64,000 nucleotides of DNA from Streptomyces cellostaticus (GTDB taxonomy: Bacteria; Actinomycetota; Actinomycetes; Streptomycetales; Streptomycetaceae): the NCBI RefSeq assembly GCF_023630175.1, contig NZ_JALLIN010000009.1:62001-126000 (forward strand), given 5' to 3'. Below, piece by piece: positions 17,781 to 27,283 of this stretch. The notes under the pieces were generated by a model, which had not been told where the DNA came from, did not search any database, and was given only the letters and a program-made list of their open reading frames with translations. A program made the position numbers and the translations under genes. Numbering within the stretch: the stretch's first letter is position 1; each line of letters starts with the position of its first letter.

Positions 17781-18539
17781 GTGGCGCTGATGCACGAGCC
17801 GACCGCTCCGTACCACTCCGCCCACGACGCGCTGCGCGTACTGGAGTCCGTGGCCCGCCACCCCGCCGGCGTCACCGAGGCCGAGCTGTCCCACCGCACC
17901 GCCCTGGATCCCGAGCGGCTGACCGCCCTGCTGCGCATGCTGCGCCGCGAGGGCTACGTCGAGCAGGTCACCGACGGGGCCTACGTCACCGGCGAGACGC
18001 TGCGCCGCCTCACCTCGGCGCACGAGCGCGAGGGCGCCCTGCGCGACAAGTTCCAGCACACCCTGGACCGCCTGCGGGACTCCGTGGGGGCGGCCGTCTA
18101 CATCAGCCGGTACGTGGACGGCGAGGTCACGGTCACCCAGTACGCCGCCGGACCCGCCACCCCCGCGGTGAACGAGTGGGTGGACTTCCGCTTCTCCGCC
18201 CACGCCACCGCCGTCGGCAAGAGCCTGCTGACCCAGCTCGACCACAACGCCCGCCGCGACCATCTCTCCCGGCACAAGATGGCCCGGCTCACCTCGCGCA
18301 CCATCACCAGCGACAAGCTGCTGCTGTCCCGCCTGGAGTCGCAGCCGCCGACGGTGCCGGTCCTGGACCTCCAGGAGTACGCGATCGGCACGGTCTGCGC
18401 GGCCGTCCCGATCACCGCGGGCTCGACGGTCGGCTGCCTGGCACTCTCACTCCCGGTGGAGCACGCGCACCGCCTGAAGCAGGCCGCGGACACCCTCAAC
18501 CGGAACGCGGCACCACTGCTGCTGTCCCTCGCCATCTAG
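17781..18539 (+). CDS. IclR-family transcriptional regulator
   Basis: A 252-residue protein from GTG 17781 with GGGGGA upstream. Residues 10-75 form the winged helix (HDALRVLESVARHP, VTEAELSHRTAL, LLRMLRREGYV). Residues 85-250 form the IclR effector domain (VYISRYVDGEVTVTQ, FSAHATAVGKSLL, YAIGTVCAAVPI). It most likely controls the adjacent ehu transporter and the linked catabolic genes, with an unknown small acid as effector. The palindrome at 17627 is a candidate binding site. Confidence 0.88.
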   Translation: MALMHEPTAPYHSAHDALRVLESVARHPAGVTEAELSHRTALDPERLTALLRMLRREGYVEQVTDGAYVTGETLRRLTSAHEREGALRDKFQHTLDRLRDSVGAAVYISRYVDGEVTVTQYAAGPATPAVNEWVDFRFSAHATAVGKSLLTQLDHNARRDHLSRHKMARLTSRTITSDKLLLSRLESQPPTVPVLDLQEYAIGTVCAAVPITAGSTVGCLALSLPVEHAHRLKQAADTLNRNAAPLLLSLAI

Positions 18540-18662
18540 TGGCGAGAGGCGCAGGGCTCCTCGCCGCTCCCCCTCGGCGTTTCCGGGTGGTCACGAGCAC
18601 CCTCGGGGACCAGGTAGTATTTTCTTCGTCGCCGACCGCGGTAAGCGGAAGGCGGGAGTCAT

Positions 18663-18736
18663 GCGCCGCTAGCTCAGTTGGTTAGAGCAGCTGACTCTTA
18701 ATCAGCGGGTCCGGGGTTCGAGTCCCTGGCGGCGCA
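18663..18736 (+). tRNA. tRNA-Lys (anticodon CTT), copy 2
   Basis: Same 74-nt sequence as the copies at 5217 and 22661, but with unrelated flanks on both sides: GTCAT immediately before it and its own strong terminator after it. Confidence 0.97.
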
Positions 18737-18742
18737 CAGAGG

Positions 18743-18772
18743 AAGGGCCCCTCGCCTCGGCGAGGGGCCCTT
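18743..18772 (+). terminator. Terminator after tRNA-Lys copy 2
   Basis: AAGGGCCCCTCG at 18743-18754 pairs perfectly with CGAGGGGCCCTT at 18761-18772 across a 6-nt loop. It also serves the converging DUF3592 gene. Confidence 0.85.
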
Positions 18773-18819
18773 CGGCGTGCCCGGGGGCCGGCCTGCGGAC
18801 CGCGGCCGGCCGGTACGGG

Positions 18820-19287
18820 TCACGGCATCATGCCGCCCGCCTCGGTGAACATCATGTGCGCCACGACGATGAAGACCGAGCAGAAGGCGATGCACACCCC
18901 GAGGAAGGCCAGGGCGAAACCGGTGCCGACGGCGAGCCTGGCGCGGGCGGGCGGGAGCGCGGTGGCCCGCTGGGGCTGCTCCGCGAGGTACCGCACGGTG
19001 ACGAAGTCGCCCTCGAGGACGGTCGCGGGGCCGCCCTCCTCCTCGAAGCGCCGGGTGCGGCCGTCGGGCGTGGTGAACTCGTAGACGTGGTGGACGGTCG
19101 TGTCCACGGACGTGTCCCCGCCGCCTCCACTGGTCGTCGTGTACATCCGCAGACAGCGCGCTTCGGCGGTCAGCCCGTGCTTCCACATCCTGCTGATCCG
19201 CCGGGCGCGGCGCAGCAGCAGGTACGCGGCGAACCCGAAGCCGACGATCATGAGGCAGGGCACGGCGTAGAAGAGCAGTTCCATCAT
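18820..19287 (-). CDS. DUF3592 membrane protein
   Basis: A 155-residue protein with one N-terminal membrane segment (residues 3-25), a soluble beta-rich DUF3592 domain (VHHVYEFTTPDGRTRRFEEE, VTVRYL) and a C-terminal membrane segment (about 122-147). Two ATG codons at 19287 and 19284 both fit; GGGGGAAC lies upstream. Function unknown. A second DUF3592-like protein is at 40627. It faces the tRNA-Lys terminator. Confidence 0.78.
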   Translation of the reverse strand: MMELLFYAVPCLMIVGFGFAAYLLLRRARRISRMWKHGLTAEARCLRMYTTTSGGGGDTSVDTTVHHVYEFTTPDGRTRRFEEEGGPATVLEGDFVTVRYLAEQPQRATALPPARARLAVGTGFALAFLGVCIAFCSVFIVVAHMMFTEAGGMMP

Positions 19288-19406
19288 GAGGTTCCCCCGA
19301 AATCGGTACGTCGCCGTCGGTCGAACGGCGTGGCGGGAACCTACCCGGTGGTAGGGCCGACCGGCCTCAAGGGAACCTCAGTTTCCGTGCCGTACCCGAA
19401 CGGGGC

Positions 19407-20012
19407 TCAGAAGGTGACGTCGGAGCAGGCGTAGAACGCGTTGCCCGTGTCGGCGATGGTCCACACCGCGAGGATGACGTGGTGACCGCTCAGGCCGGAC
19501 GGCAGGGTGCCGCTGTGGCTGAGGGTGGCCGGCGGCCGCCGGCCGTCGTACGGCACCGTCAGGAACGGGGTGAGGGTGAGGTCGGAGCGGGACAGGGCGT
19601 GGTTCTGGTTCCAGCCCGGTTCGGTGACGTAGTACCTGAAGTCCGTCGTGGCGTGCATGGCGGTGAACTGCCAGCGGAACGTGTACGACTGACCACCGGT
19701 CACCCGGGTGGTGGGCCAGGCCGCTCCGGACGGGGTCCTCGGTGCGCTGAGCTGGGCGAACCGGCTGAGGCCGCCGTTGCAGAGCCGGCCGTCGGCGGGT
19801 CCGGCGGCCGGGAAGCCCTTGGGGCCCTCGACGCTCTGCGGCTCCCACTGGATCGAGCCGCAGTTCGCCACGGTGCCGTTCTGGCAGAGCTTCTGCCTGC
19901 TGACGGGGAGGTCGGTGTAGCCGTGCCCGCTGGCGCCGCCGGTGGAGAGCGCGAAGGCTCCGGCGGTCGCCGCGCCCAGCACGGCCGAGGTCAACTTGGT
20001 CTTGGTGCGCAT
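19407..20012 (-). CDS. AA10 lytic polysaccharide monooxygenase (LpmP/SliLPMO10E-like)
   Basis: A 201-residue secreted copper enzyme. A Sec signal ends just before H30 (ALSTGGASG then HGYTDLPVSRQ), so H30 becomes the N-terminal His of the copper brace; H120 in FTAMHATTDF is the second ligand and the late AFYAC motif supplies the axial Phe. Single domain, no carbohydrate-binding module. In S. lividans the protein in this position (SLI_3182, SliLPMO10E) binds chitin and is linked to copper supply and glycan processing for the CslA/GlxA system, whose genes follow here at 23354-28353. Confidence 0.9.
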   Translation of the reverse strand: MRTKTKLTSAVLGAATAGAFALSTGGASGHGYTDLPVSRQKLCQNGTVANCGSIQWEPQSVEGPKGFPAAGPADGRLCNGGLSRFAQLSAPRTPSGAAWPTTRVTGGQSYTFRWQFTAMHATTDFRYYVTEPGWNQNHALSRSDLTLTPFLTVPYDGRRPPATLSHSGTLPSGLSGHHVILAVWTIADTGNAFYACSDVTF

Positions 20013-20145
20013 GCTGCCGCTCCTGGAGAACGTGGGGGATGTTCACTGAGCCGAGCCGTGCAGTAGGTCTAGACCAAGTCCCAGACTATGGCCGCCACTT
20101 GACCGTGTCCATATCGCGAGGCGTCCGGACCGGTACGGCGACCGC

Positions 20146-21288
20146 TCACACGCGCTCCCCGCGCCCCGAGCAGAACGCCACCGTCAGGTCCCGGACGAGC
20201 ACCTTGCGCTCGTAGTCGTCGAGTTCGACCAGGCCGCGCATGGTCAGCCGGGTCACCGTGTCCTCCACCGAGTCCACGACCGAGTTGAGCATCCCGGCCC
20301 GCTCCCGGGCGTCCAGCGCCGCGATCCGGCGCCGGTCCATCGCGGCGGCGACCTCGGGGGCGTACTCCACCCGGACCGGCTGCACCGAGAAGACCTCCAG
20401 CCCGACCGGCGCCGTGTCCGCCACCACCAGCCGGGTCAGCGCCTCTCCGGCCGCCGCCACGCCGCCGCCGACCCCGGTGGGCATCTCCACCGGCACCCGG
20501 GCCAGCGCCGCCTCCACGCACTCCCGCAGATAGGTCTCGTGGTCGTCGACACCGAGCACGGCCCGCGCGGTGTCCCGCACCCGCCACACCACCAGCACCA
20601 CCACACGCAGCGCGACCCCGTTGGCGTCCGCCGCCGGCATCACCTCGCTGCGCCAGTGCCGCAGCCGCACATCCACCCGGCGGCGGCGCAGCAGCGGGTT
20701 CACCCAGAGCAGGCCGGTACGCCGGACCGTCCCCCGGTAGCGGCCGAACAGCCCGAGCAGCCGGGCCTGTCCGGTGCGGCCCCGGGCCAGCCCGCCGAAG
20801 CCGAGCACACCGAGCACCCCGGACCCGGCGAACGCCGCCCACTGCGCCGGCCCCGGCCCGGCGCCGGTGTACGGCGGCAGGCGCAGCGCCCCCGCGGCGA
20901 GCGGCGGCACGACGCCCGCCCACCACGCGGTCACCAGGCCGCCCACCAGCCCGCCCGTGCCGGCCAGCACCCCGGCGAGACCGGGCAGCACCCGGGCCGG
21001 ACGCTCCGCCGGCTCCGGGCCGAGGTGCGGTGCCGTCCGGCTGCGGGCCGGCGTGGGACGCCTGAGCCGCGGCTGCTCGCCGGTGCCCTGCCGGCGGGCC
21101 ACCACCGCGGGCCGCACCGGCACCGACACCGCCTCCGGTTCGTCGCGGAACAGCAGGTGGACGGGGATCTCGGTGGTCGCCTCGTTCTGGATCAGCCGGG
21201 CCGGACGGGTGGCCGGGCCGGCCGCCGGGCGCCCCGCGTTCTCCGGCTGCTCCTCGGACTCCGGCGTGTGTGACGTCGTCGTACTCAT
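20146..21288 (-). CDS. SPFH/band-7 domain membrane protein
   Basis: A 380-residue protein. The first 95 residues are Pro/Arg-rich and disordered. Two hydrophobic segments follow (about 105-130 and 145-165), then an SPFH domain (GTVRRTGLLWVNPLLRRRRVDVRLR, VALRVVVLVVWRV, GLEVFSVQPVRVEYAPEVAAAM) and a short helical tail. SPFH proteins form membrane microdomain scaffolds. It lies between the LPMO and the peptidoglycan-binding protein in the gene order I recall from S. coelicolor SCO2834, next to the CslA region. Role in tip growth is inference. Confidence 0.85.
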   Translation of the reverse strand: MSTTTSHTPESEEQPENAGRPAAGPATRPARLIQNEATTEIPVHLLFRDEPEAVSVPVRPAVVARRQGTGEQPRLRRPTPARSRTAPHLGPEPAERPARVLPGLAGVLAGTGGLVGGLVTAWWAGVVPPLAAGALRLPPYTGAGPGPAQWAAFAGSGVLGVLGFGGLARGRTGQARLLGLFGRYRGTVRRTGLLWVNPLLRRRRVDVRLRHWRSEVMPAADANGVALRVVVLVVWRVRDTARAVLGVDDHETYLRECVEAALARVPVEMPTGVGGGVAAAGEALTRLVVADTAPVGLEVFSVQPVRVEYAPEVAAAMDRRRIAALDARERAGMLNSVVDSVEDTVTRLTMRGLVELDDYERKVLVRDLTVAFCSGRGERV

Positions 21289-21408
21289 GCGTGCTCCAGC
21301 CTCCGCGCCAGATGCGTCATGACAGGGAAAGGGTGGGACGGGTCGGAACGGAACGGAACGGAACGGACCCCGGGGGACGGACGGCCGGGACGGTGGGGGA
21401 ACGGGTTC

Positions 21409-22476
21409 CTACGAGAACAGGCGGCGCCAGGTCTCCGGGCCCGGGTAGCCGTCCGCGGCTCCGCCGCGCCAGCCCTGGCCGCGCTGGAAGGCCTCCACGG
21501 CCCGCCGGTCCGCGTCACCCCAGCGCGGACCGGGACCGGCGGGGTAGAAACGGCCGAACCCCTTCTCCACCAGCCGCGCCCCCAGCTCGGTCACGTACGG
21601 GTTGGCCTCGCCCGGGCGGAACCGGGCCCGGCCGGGATAGCCGGGCACCCCGTGCGAGCCGGGCCGGGCCGCGGCCGCACCGGCGGTGACCGGCCGCGGC
21701 GCCTTGCCGTCGCCCGCGGCCTGCGAACCCGCGGCGTCCGCGACGACGCCCTTGTAGCGGTAGGGGACGTACTTGGAGGCGTTGCTCCAGTACGGGTACG
21801 GGGTGGCCTGGGTGCGGGCGTGCGGGGGCGTCTGCTCGTAGACCGTGTAGTAGGTGTGCGTGTAGTCCGTCCAGCCGCCGAAGATCACCACGTGGGAGCC
21901 CCGCTCGGGGTCGGCCGGGTTGTGGAAGAGCAGCATGTCGCCGGGCAGCAGCTCCTCCTTGGTGATCTTCACGCCGTACTGGTCGAGGCTGCCGGTCCAC
22001 TCGTTGGAGCCCAGCCCCCACGCCATGGAGACGTAGCCCGAGCAGTCCTGCCGGTACCCGTCGCTCCAGTAGTCCTCCATGCTGTACGGCACCCTCGCGG
22101 CCACCCAGACCTTCGCCCGGTTGATGATCTGGGTCCGGGTGGCGGGTGGCGGGACGGCCGGTGGCGTGGTGGCCGGATCGGGCAGGGGCCCGGCCGGGCC
22201 GTGCAGCGGCGACTTGGCGCCCTGCGGGGTGGCGGGCTCGCCGTCCCCGGGAACGCCGGGCCGGTGCGGGGACTGGGGCGCGGTGAGGGCGGCGGCCGGG
22301 GTGAGCGCGCCGAGGGCGGCGGACGCGGCGGCGGCCACGATCACGACCCCCCGGGCCGCCAGGTGGCCGCCGAAGCACCCGGACGACGGGCGGGAGCCGG
22401 CCCGCCGCGCGTGGACGCAGGCCGGGCAGTCGCAGTCCCGCCCGGGGGCGACCTCTTCGAACGCCGGAGCCGTCAT
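21409..22476 (-). CDS. NlpC/P60-like cell-wall protein with C-terminal peptidoglycan-binding domain
   Basis: A 355-residue protein from ATG 22476. The N-terminus has two Cys (CDCPAC) and a membrane segment (about 38-60). A Pro/Gly linker follows. The papain-like domain covers about 115-255, with Cys in QDCSGYVSMAWGL and His in GSHVVIFGGW, arranged as in NlpC/P60 or amidase-like peptidases. The C-terminal 65 residues (VTELGARLVEKGFGRFY, DRRAVEAFQRGQGW, GPETWRRL) are a PG_binding_1 domain. Expected to cut or bind peptidoglycan stems. The neighbouring tRNA-Lys copy 3 is only 184 bp away on the other strand. Confidence 0.86.
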   Translation of the reverse strand: MTAPAFEEVAPGRDCDCPACVHARRAGSRPSSGCFGGHLAARGVVIVAAAASAALGALTPAAALTAPQSPHRPGVPGDGEPATPQGAKSPLHGPAGPLPDPATTPPAVPPPATRTQIINRAKVWVAARVPYSMEDYWSDGYRQDCSGYVSMAWGLGSNEWTGSLDQYGVKITKEELLPGDMLLFHNPADPERGSHVVIFGGWTDYTHTYYTVYEQTPPHARTQATPYPYWSNASKYVPYRYKGVVADAAGSQAAGDGKAPRPVTAGAAAARPGSHGVPGYPGRARFRPGEANPYVTELGARLVEKGFGRFYPAGPGPRWGDADRRAVEAFQRGQGWRGGAADGYPGPETWRRLFS

Positions 22477-22660
22477 GCGATCTGCCTCACATTCGGGGTG
22501 GATATGTCCGCCACTGTGCACGTTGATCAGTTTCACAACTGTCGTCACGGTGCGCATGTTGACGGTCCGAATGATGTACATCCCGCAGGACCGGCTCCCC
22601 CGTGCGCAGCACATGGTCGGGAGCATCCGCGCCGGTCGGGTAGAGTTCTCCCGTCAGCAG

Positions 22661-22734
22661 GCGCCGCTAGCTCAGTTGGTTAGAGCAGCTGACTCTTAAT
22701 CAGCGGGTCCGGGGTTCGAGTCCCTGGCGGCGCA
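22661..22734 (+). tRNA. tRNA-Lys (anticodon CTT), copy 3
   Basis: Same sequence as copies 1 and 2. The eight bases before it and roughly 35 bases after it closely match the flanks of copy 1, so copies 1 and 3 come from a duplication larger than the tRNA itself. Confidence 0.97.
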
Positions 22735-22744
22735 CGATGACGAT

Positions 22745-22782
22745 GGCGAGGCGGGTTCGCGTGAAGCGCTTACCCCCTCGCC
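22745..22782 (+). terminator. Terminator after tRNA-Lys copy 3
   Basis: GGCGAGG at 22745-22751 pairs with CCTCGCC at 22776-22782; the inner loop holds the sequence GGTTCGCGTGAAGCGCT shared with copy 1. TTCTCTGTTCCC follows. Confidence 0.65.
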
Positions 22783-23353
22783 TTCTCTGTTCCCACGCGG
22801 CCTCGCCGCGCGTCGCGGGGCTTCGCCACCCGCGCCCGCGGGCCGTCGTGACCGGCGGCACCGGCCGGCCGCCCGGGGTCCGGCCCGGTTGAACCGGACA
22901 CGCACCTCACCCGTATGGAACAGGGGGGCCGCCGAAGGAGCGGGCCCCGCCGAGACCGCCCGCACCCGCTCACACCCCCCTTCGCCGGGGGGCCGGACAC
23001 CCCTCAGGCCCCATCCGCTTCGCGATCGACGGGTTCGACCGGTGAACTCCGCGTTTCGTGTCTTGCGCTCACGTCGAACACCGTAGAACCCTGGTTGCCA
23101 CGAGGCCGCCTCTTCGCGGCCGTCAGGGGTAAGCAACCGGTTACCGGCCCGGCGGGGAGGGGGATCCGCCCAGTGAGCGGATGCCGCGTGGAACATCATG
23201 CAACCGGAAGGCCGCGATCCCGTGTCTATAAGGTGTGCAGGACATGGTGACCACGACCCACCACTGTGTCCGCCTGTGACGGCCGAGGGGACCCCGACCG
23301 GGCGGTAGACGACCGACGAAACACGCGATCACCCGCGTGTGGGGGGATGACTC
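22783..23353. other. 571-bp intergenic region upstream of cslA
   Basis: No gene with a credible codon pattern. It should carry the cslA-glxA promoter. TATAAG at 23227-23232 is the best -10-like element, about 120 bp before the cslA ATG, but no convincing -35 lies 16-18 bp upstream. GCAACCGGTTACCGG near 23132 contains the palindrome ACCGGT. Confidence 0.45.
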
Positions 23354-25336
23354 ATGACGTCGACGCCGACGGGCGCCGGGCAGAGCCACGAACAACACAA
23401 CGACCCGTCACAGACCACACAGCTTCGTGCGGTGACGCATCACACCGGCCAGTTCCGCCGAATAAAGAAGACGCTGCCCAAATACGACTACGAGCACTAC
23501 AGCCGCCTCTCGGGTCCCCTCACCCAGCCCGATCCGGCGAAGCCCTACCGGGTGCAGTACCGTTCGCTGCTCTCCCAGGAGCCGCACCGCGTACGGGCCG
23601 CGCTCATGCTCGGCGCCGCCCCGGTGCTCTCGCTGGTCCTGCTGTTCTGGCTGCTCCAGCCCGAGCACTGGACCGAACGCGACTATCCGGCCTACGACTT
23701 CCTGCCCGCGCTGGACGTCGTGATGCTGGTCGCCATCGGCCTGATCGAGTTCTTCCGCTGCATGAACGTGCTGTCGAACGCGCACGCCACCCTGGTCGCC
23801 CGCGACCCGGTCCCGGTGGTGCCGGAGACCGGCACGCGCGTCGCGTTCCTCACCTCCTTCGTGCCCGGCAAGGAGCCGCTGGAGATGGTGACCAGGACGC
23901 TGGAGGCGGCCGTGAAGCTGCGCCACCGGGGCCTGATGCACGTCTGGCTGCTGGACGAGGGCGACGACCCGGCCGTCAAGGAGGTCTGCGCCCGGCTCGG
24001 CGTCCACCACTTCTCCCGCAAGGGTGTCGCCCGGTGGAACCAGGCCAAGGGCCCGCACCGCGCCAAGACCAAGCACGGCAACTACAACGCCTGGCTGGAG
24101 GCGCACGGCGGCGACTACGACTTCTTCGCCTCCGTCGACACCGACCACGTCCCGCTGCCCAACTACCTGGAGCGGATGCTCGGCTACTTCCGGGACCCGG
24201 ACGTCGGCTTCGTCATCGGCCCGCAGGTCTACGGCAACTACGACACGTTCGTCACCAAGGCCGCCGAGTCGCAGCAGTTCCTCTTCCACGCGCTCATCCA
24301 GCGGGCCGGCAACCGGTACGGCGCCCCCATGTTCGTGGGCACCTCGAACGCCGTGCGCATCAAGGCGATCAAGCAGATCGGCGGCCTGTACGACTCGATC
24401 ACCGAGGACATGGCCACCGGGTTCGAGATGCACCGGGCCAAGAACCCGGCCACGGGCCGCAAGTGGAAGTCCGTGTACACCCCGGACGTGCTCGCGGTCG
24501 GTGAGGGCCCCAACGCCTGGACGGACTTCTTCACCCAGCAGATGCGCTGGTCGCGGGGTACGTACGAGACGATCCTCAAGCAGTACTGGAAGGGCTTCTC
24601 CAGCCTGCCGCCCGGCAAGCTCTTCAACTACACGATGATGATCATCTTCTATCCGATGTCCGCCCTCAACTGGCTCCTCGCGGCGCTGAGCTGCGCCCTG
24701 TTCCTGGGTCTGGGCGCCTCGGGCGTGAACATCGATCCGACCGTGTGGCTGATGCTCTACGGCAACGCCTCCGCGCTCCAGATCGGCCTGTACGTCTGGA
24801 ACCGGCGGCACAACGTCTCCCCGCACGAGCCGGAGGGCTCCGGCGGTGTGGCCGGCATGGTGATGTCGGCGCTGTCCGCGCCGCTGTACGCCAAGGCGCT
24901 GATCGACTCGGTACTGCGCCGCAAGAGCAAGTTCGTGGTCACGCCGAAGGGCGACTCGGCGAGCCCGGACACCTGGTTCGGCACCTTCCGGTACCACTGG
25001 TACTTCATCGCGGTCTTCGGCGCCTCGATCGTCGCCGGTCTCGTCCTCGGGCACGCCCACCCGGCGATGATCACCTGGGCCTCGTTCGCCCTGCTCATCA
25101 CCGCGACACCGATCTTCGTCTGGCGCCATGAGCTGCGGCAGCAGAAGAGCGGGCCCCGGCACGCCGCCGGTACGCCCGCACCCGCCGCGGCGGCGGAACC
25201 GCAGGACGCGGTGCCTCCGCGGTACGCGGCCCAGGCGCCGCAGGTCCCGCAGCAGCGGACCGGCCACGCCGGTCCCGCGGGCAACGACCAGACCATGCAG
25301 ATCGCCCTTGGTGGACTTGGGGGACGTAAGGAATGA
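23354..25336 (+). CDS. cslA: Cellulose synthase-like glycosyltransferase CslA
   Basis: A 660-residue GT2 membrane enzyme from ATG 23354. The N-terminal 75 residues are polar and cytoplasmic. Two membrane segments lie near 78-98 and 110-135, then the GT2 core: LLDEGDDP, the DxD in SVDTDHVP, ITEDMATG and QQMRW (QxxRW) for processive synthesis. Several membrane segments and a Pro/Ala-rich cytoplasmic tail follow. In S. coelicolor and S. lividans CslA works with the copper oxidase GlxA to make a beta-glycan at hyphal tips, needed for attachment and for morphogenesis under some conditions. The stop overlaps the glxA start by ATGA. Confidence 0.95.
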   Translation: MTSTPTGAGQSHEQHNDPSQTTQLRAVTHHTGQFRRIKKTLPKYDYEHYSRLSGPLTQPDPAKPYRVQYRSLLSQEPHRVRAALMLGAAPVLSLVLLFWLLQPEHWTERDYPAYDFLPALDVVMLVAIGLIEFFRCMNVLSNAHATLVARDPVPVVPETGTRVAFLTSFVPGKEPLEMVTRTLEAAVKLRHRGLMHVWLLDEGDDPAVKEVCARLGVHHFSRKGVARWNQAKGPHRAKTKHGNYNAWLEAHGGDYDFFASVDTDHVPLPNYLERMLGYFRDPDVGFVIGPQVYGNYDTFVTKAAESQQFLFHALIQRAGNRYGAPMFVGTSNAVRIKAIKQIGGLYDSITEDMATGFEMHRAKNPATGRKWKSVYTPDVLAVGEGPNAWTDFFTQQMRWSRGTYETILKQYWKGFSSLPPGKLFNYTMMIIFYPMSALNWLLAALSCALFLGLGASGVNIDPTVWLMLYGNASALQIGLYVWNRRHNVSPHEPEGSGGVAGMVMSALSAPLYAKALIDSVLRRKSKFVVTPKGDSASPDTWFGTFRYHWYFIAVFGASIVAGLVLGHAHPAMITWASFALLITATPIFVWRHELRQQKSGPRHAAGTPAPAAAAEPQDAVPPRYAAQAPQVPQQRTGHAGPAGNDQTMQIALGGLGGRKE

Positions 25337-27270
25337 AGGACCAGGCCGGCCGCCGCCGCGCTCGTCGACTCGCGATAGGCACGGCGGTGGCAGTCGCACT
25401 GGCCGGGATGAACGGGCCGTGGCTCTACCGCTTCGGAACCGAGCAGTACCACCAGTACAAGATCAACAAGCCGGGGTACAAAGCCTCCAACGGCAAGTGG
25501 GACATCATCGAGTTCCCACCGGAGTACCGGCAGGACACCATCCACGCGGCGCTGCTGCACACCGGCAAGGTGCTGATGGTCGCGGGTTCGGGCAACAACC
25601 AGGACAACTTCGACAAGAAGCAGTTCGACACCCGGATCTGGGACCCGGTCAAGGGCACGATCAAGAAGATCCCCACGCCCACCGACCTGTTCTGCACCGG
25701 GCACACCCAGCTCGCCAACGGCAACCTGCTGATCGCGGGCGGCACCAAGCGGTACGAGAAGCTCAAGGGCGACGTCACCAAGGCCGGCGGCCTGATGATC
25801 GTCCACAACGAGAACCCGGACGAACCGATCACGCTGCCCGCGGGCACCCGGTTCACCGGCCGGACGAACGGCAAGACCTTCGTCTCCAAGGACCCGGTGC
25901 TCGTCCCCCGTGCGAAGAAGGTGTTCGACCCGCAGACCGGTGCGTTCCTGCGCAACGACCCCGGCCTCGGCCGCATCTACGTCGAGGCGCAGCGCAGCGG
26001 CACCAAGTACGAGACCGGTACCCAGGACAACTACCGGATCCAGGGCCTGAACGGCGCCGACGCGCGCAACACGTACGGCATCGCGCAGAAGCTCGCCCTC
26101 GACAAGAAGGACTTCCAGGGCATTCGCGACTCCTACGAGTTCGACCCGGTCGCCGAGCGGTACATCAAGGTCGACCCGATGAACGAGGCCCGCTGGTATC
26201 CGACGCTCACCACCCTGTCGGACGGCAAGATCCTCAGCGTCTCCGGGCTGGACGACATCGGTCAGCTCGTGCCGGGCAAGAACGAGGTCTTCGACCCGAA
26301 GACCAAGAAGTGGACCTACACCAAGAAGCTCCGGCAGTTCCCGACGTACCCGGCGCTGTTCCTGATGCAGAACGGGAAGGTCTTCTACTCGGGCTCCAAC
26401 GCGGGCTACGGACCCGACGACGTGGGCCGCGAGCCCGGCGTCTGGGACGTGGACACCAACAAGTTCACCAAGCTGCCCGGGCTCGGTGACGCCGACATGA
26501 TGGAGACGTCCGGGACGGTACTGCTCCCTCCGGCCCAGGACGAGAAGTTCATGGTGATCGGCGGCGGCGGGGTCGGCGAGTCGAAGCTGTCCAGCAAGAA
26601 GACCCGGCTGGTCGACCTCAAGGCACGCGAGCCCAGGTTCGTGGACGGGCCCGAACTGGCGAAGGGCACCCGGTATCCGCAGACCTCGATCCTGCCCGAC
26701 GACACCGTGCTGGTGTCCGGAGGTTCGGAGGACTACCGGGGGCGCAGCGACTCCAACATCCTGCAGGCCCGGATGTACCACCCGGACAGCAACAGCTTCA
26801 CCGAGGTCGCCGATCCGCTGGTGGGCCGCAACTACCACTCCGGTTCGATCCTGCTGCCGGACGGGCGGGTGATGTTCTTCGGGTCCGACTCGCTGTACGC
26901 GGACGCGGCCAACACCAGGCCCGGCAAGTTCGAGCAGCGCATCGAGATCTACACCCCGCCGTATCTGTACCGGGGTTCACGGCCGTCGCTCGGCGGGGGA
27001 CCGCAGACCATCGCGCGTGGGGCGTCGGGGACCTTCACCTCGGCGCACGCCTCCGGCATCAAGAAGGCGCGGCTGATCCGGCCGAGTGCTTCGACGCACG
27101 TGACGGACGTGGACCAGCGGTCCATCGCGCTGGACTTCACCACGTCCGGCGACAAGGTCACCGTGACGGTGCCGAAGAGCCGCAACCTGGTGCAGTCCGG
27201 CTGGTACATGCTGTTCGTGGACGACGACCGGGGGACGCCCAGCAAGGCGCAGTGGGTCAACGTCCCCTGA
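25333..27270 (+). CDS. glxA: Galactose oxidase-like radical copper oxidase GlxA
   Basis: A 645-residue mononuclear copper radical oxidase with an N-terminal membrane anchor (residues about 11-30). C121 (LFCTGH) and Y289 in RWYPTL form the expected Cys-Tyr cross-link, with W288 as the stacking residue peculiar to GlxA. Y501-H502 (NYHSGS) and H589 (STHVTDVDQR) complete the copper site as in galactose oxidase. The fold is a seven-bladed kelch propeller plus a C-terminal beta domain. It oxidises a terminal hydroxyl of the CslA-made glycan. Translationally coupled to cslA. Confidence 0.95.
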   Translation: MKDQAGRRRARRLAIGTAVAVALAGMNGPWLYRFGTEQYHQYKINKPGYKASNGKWDIIEFPPEYRQDTIHAALLHTGKVLMVAGSGNNQDNFDKKQFDTRIWDPVKGTIKKIPTPTDLFCTGHTQLANGNLLIAGGTKRYEKLKGDVTKAGGLMIVHNENPDEPITLPAGTRFTGRTNGKTFVSKDPVLVPRAKKVFDPQTGAFLRNDPGLGRIYVEAQRSGTKYETGTQDNYRIQGLNGADARNTYGIAQKLALDKKDFQGIRDSYEFDPVAERYIKVDPMNEARWYPTLTTLSDGKILSVSGLDDIGQLVPGKNEVFDPKTKKWTYTKKLRQFPTYPALFLMQNGKVFYSGSNAGYGPDDVGREPGVWDVDTNKFTKLPGLGDADMMETSGTVLLPPAQDEKFMVIGGGGVGESKLSSKKTRLVDLKAREPRFVDGPELAKGTRYPQTSILPDDTVLVSGGSEDYRGRSDSNILQARMYHPDSNSFTEVADPLVGRNYHSGSILLPDGRVMFFGSDSLYADAANTRPGKFEQRIEIYTPPYLYRGSRPSLGGGPQTIARGASGTFTSAHASGIKKARLIRPSASTHVTDVDQRSIALDFTTSGDKVTVTVPKSRNLVQSGWYMLFVDDDRGTPSKAQWVNVP

Positions 27271-27283
27271 GCAGGTTCCCACG

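Noticed and set aside
18698..19186. Minus-strand frames ending CAARDSNPGPAD at 18698 and 22696
   Set aside because: That ending is the antisense translation of the tRNA-Lys gene, a well-known false annotation.
23185..23232. GGAAC/GGAAG ... TCTATAAG as a SigE promoter for cslA
   Set aside because: Spacings are 30 or 14 bp rather than 16-17; no convincing ECF-type promoter.
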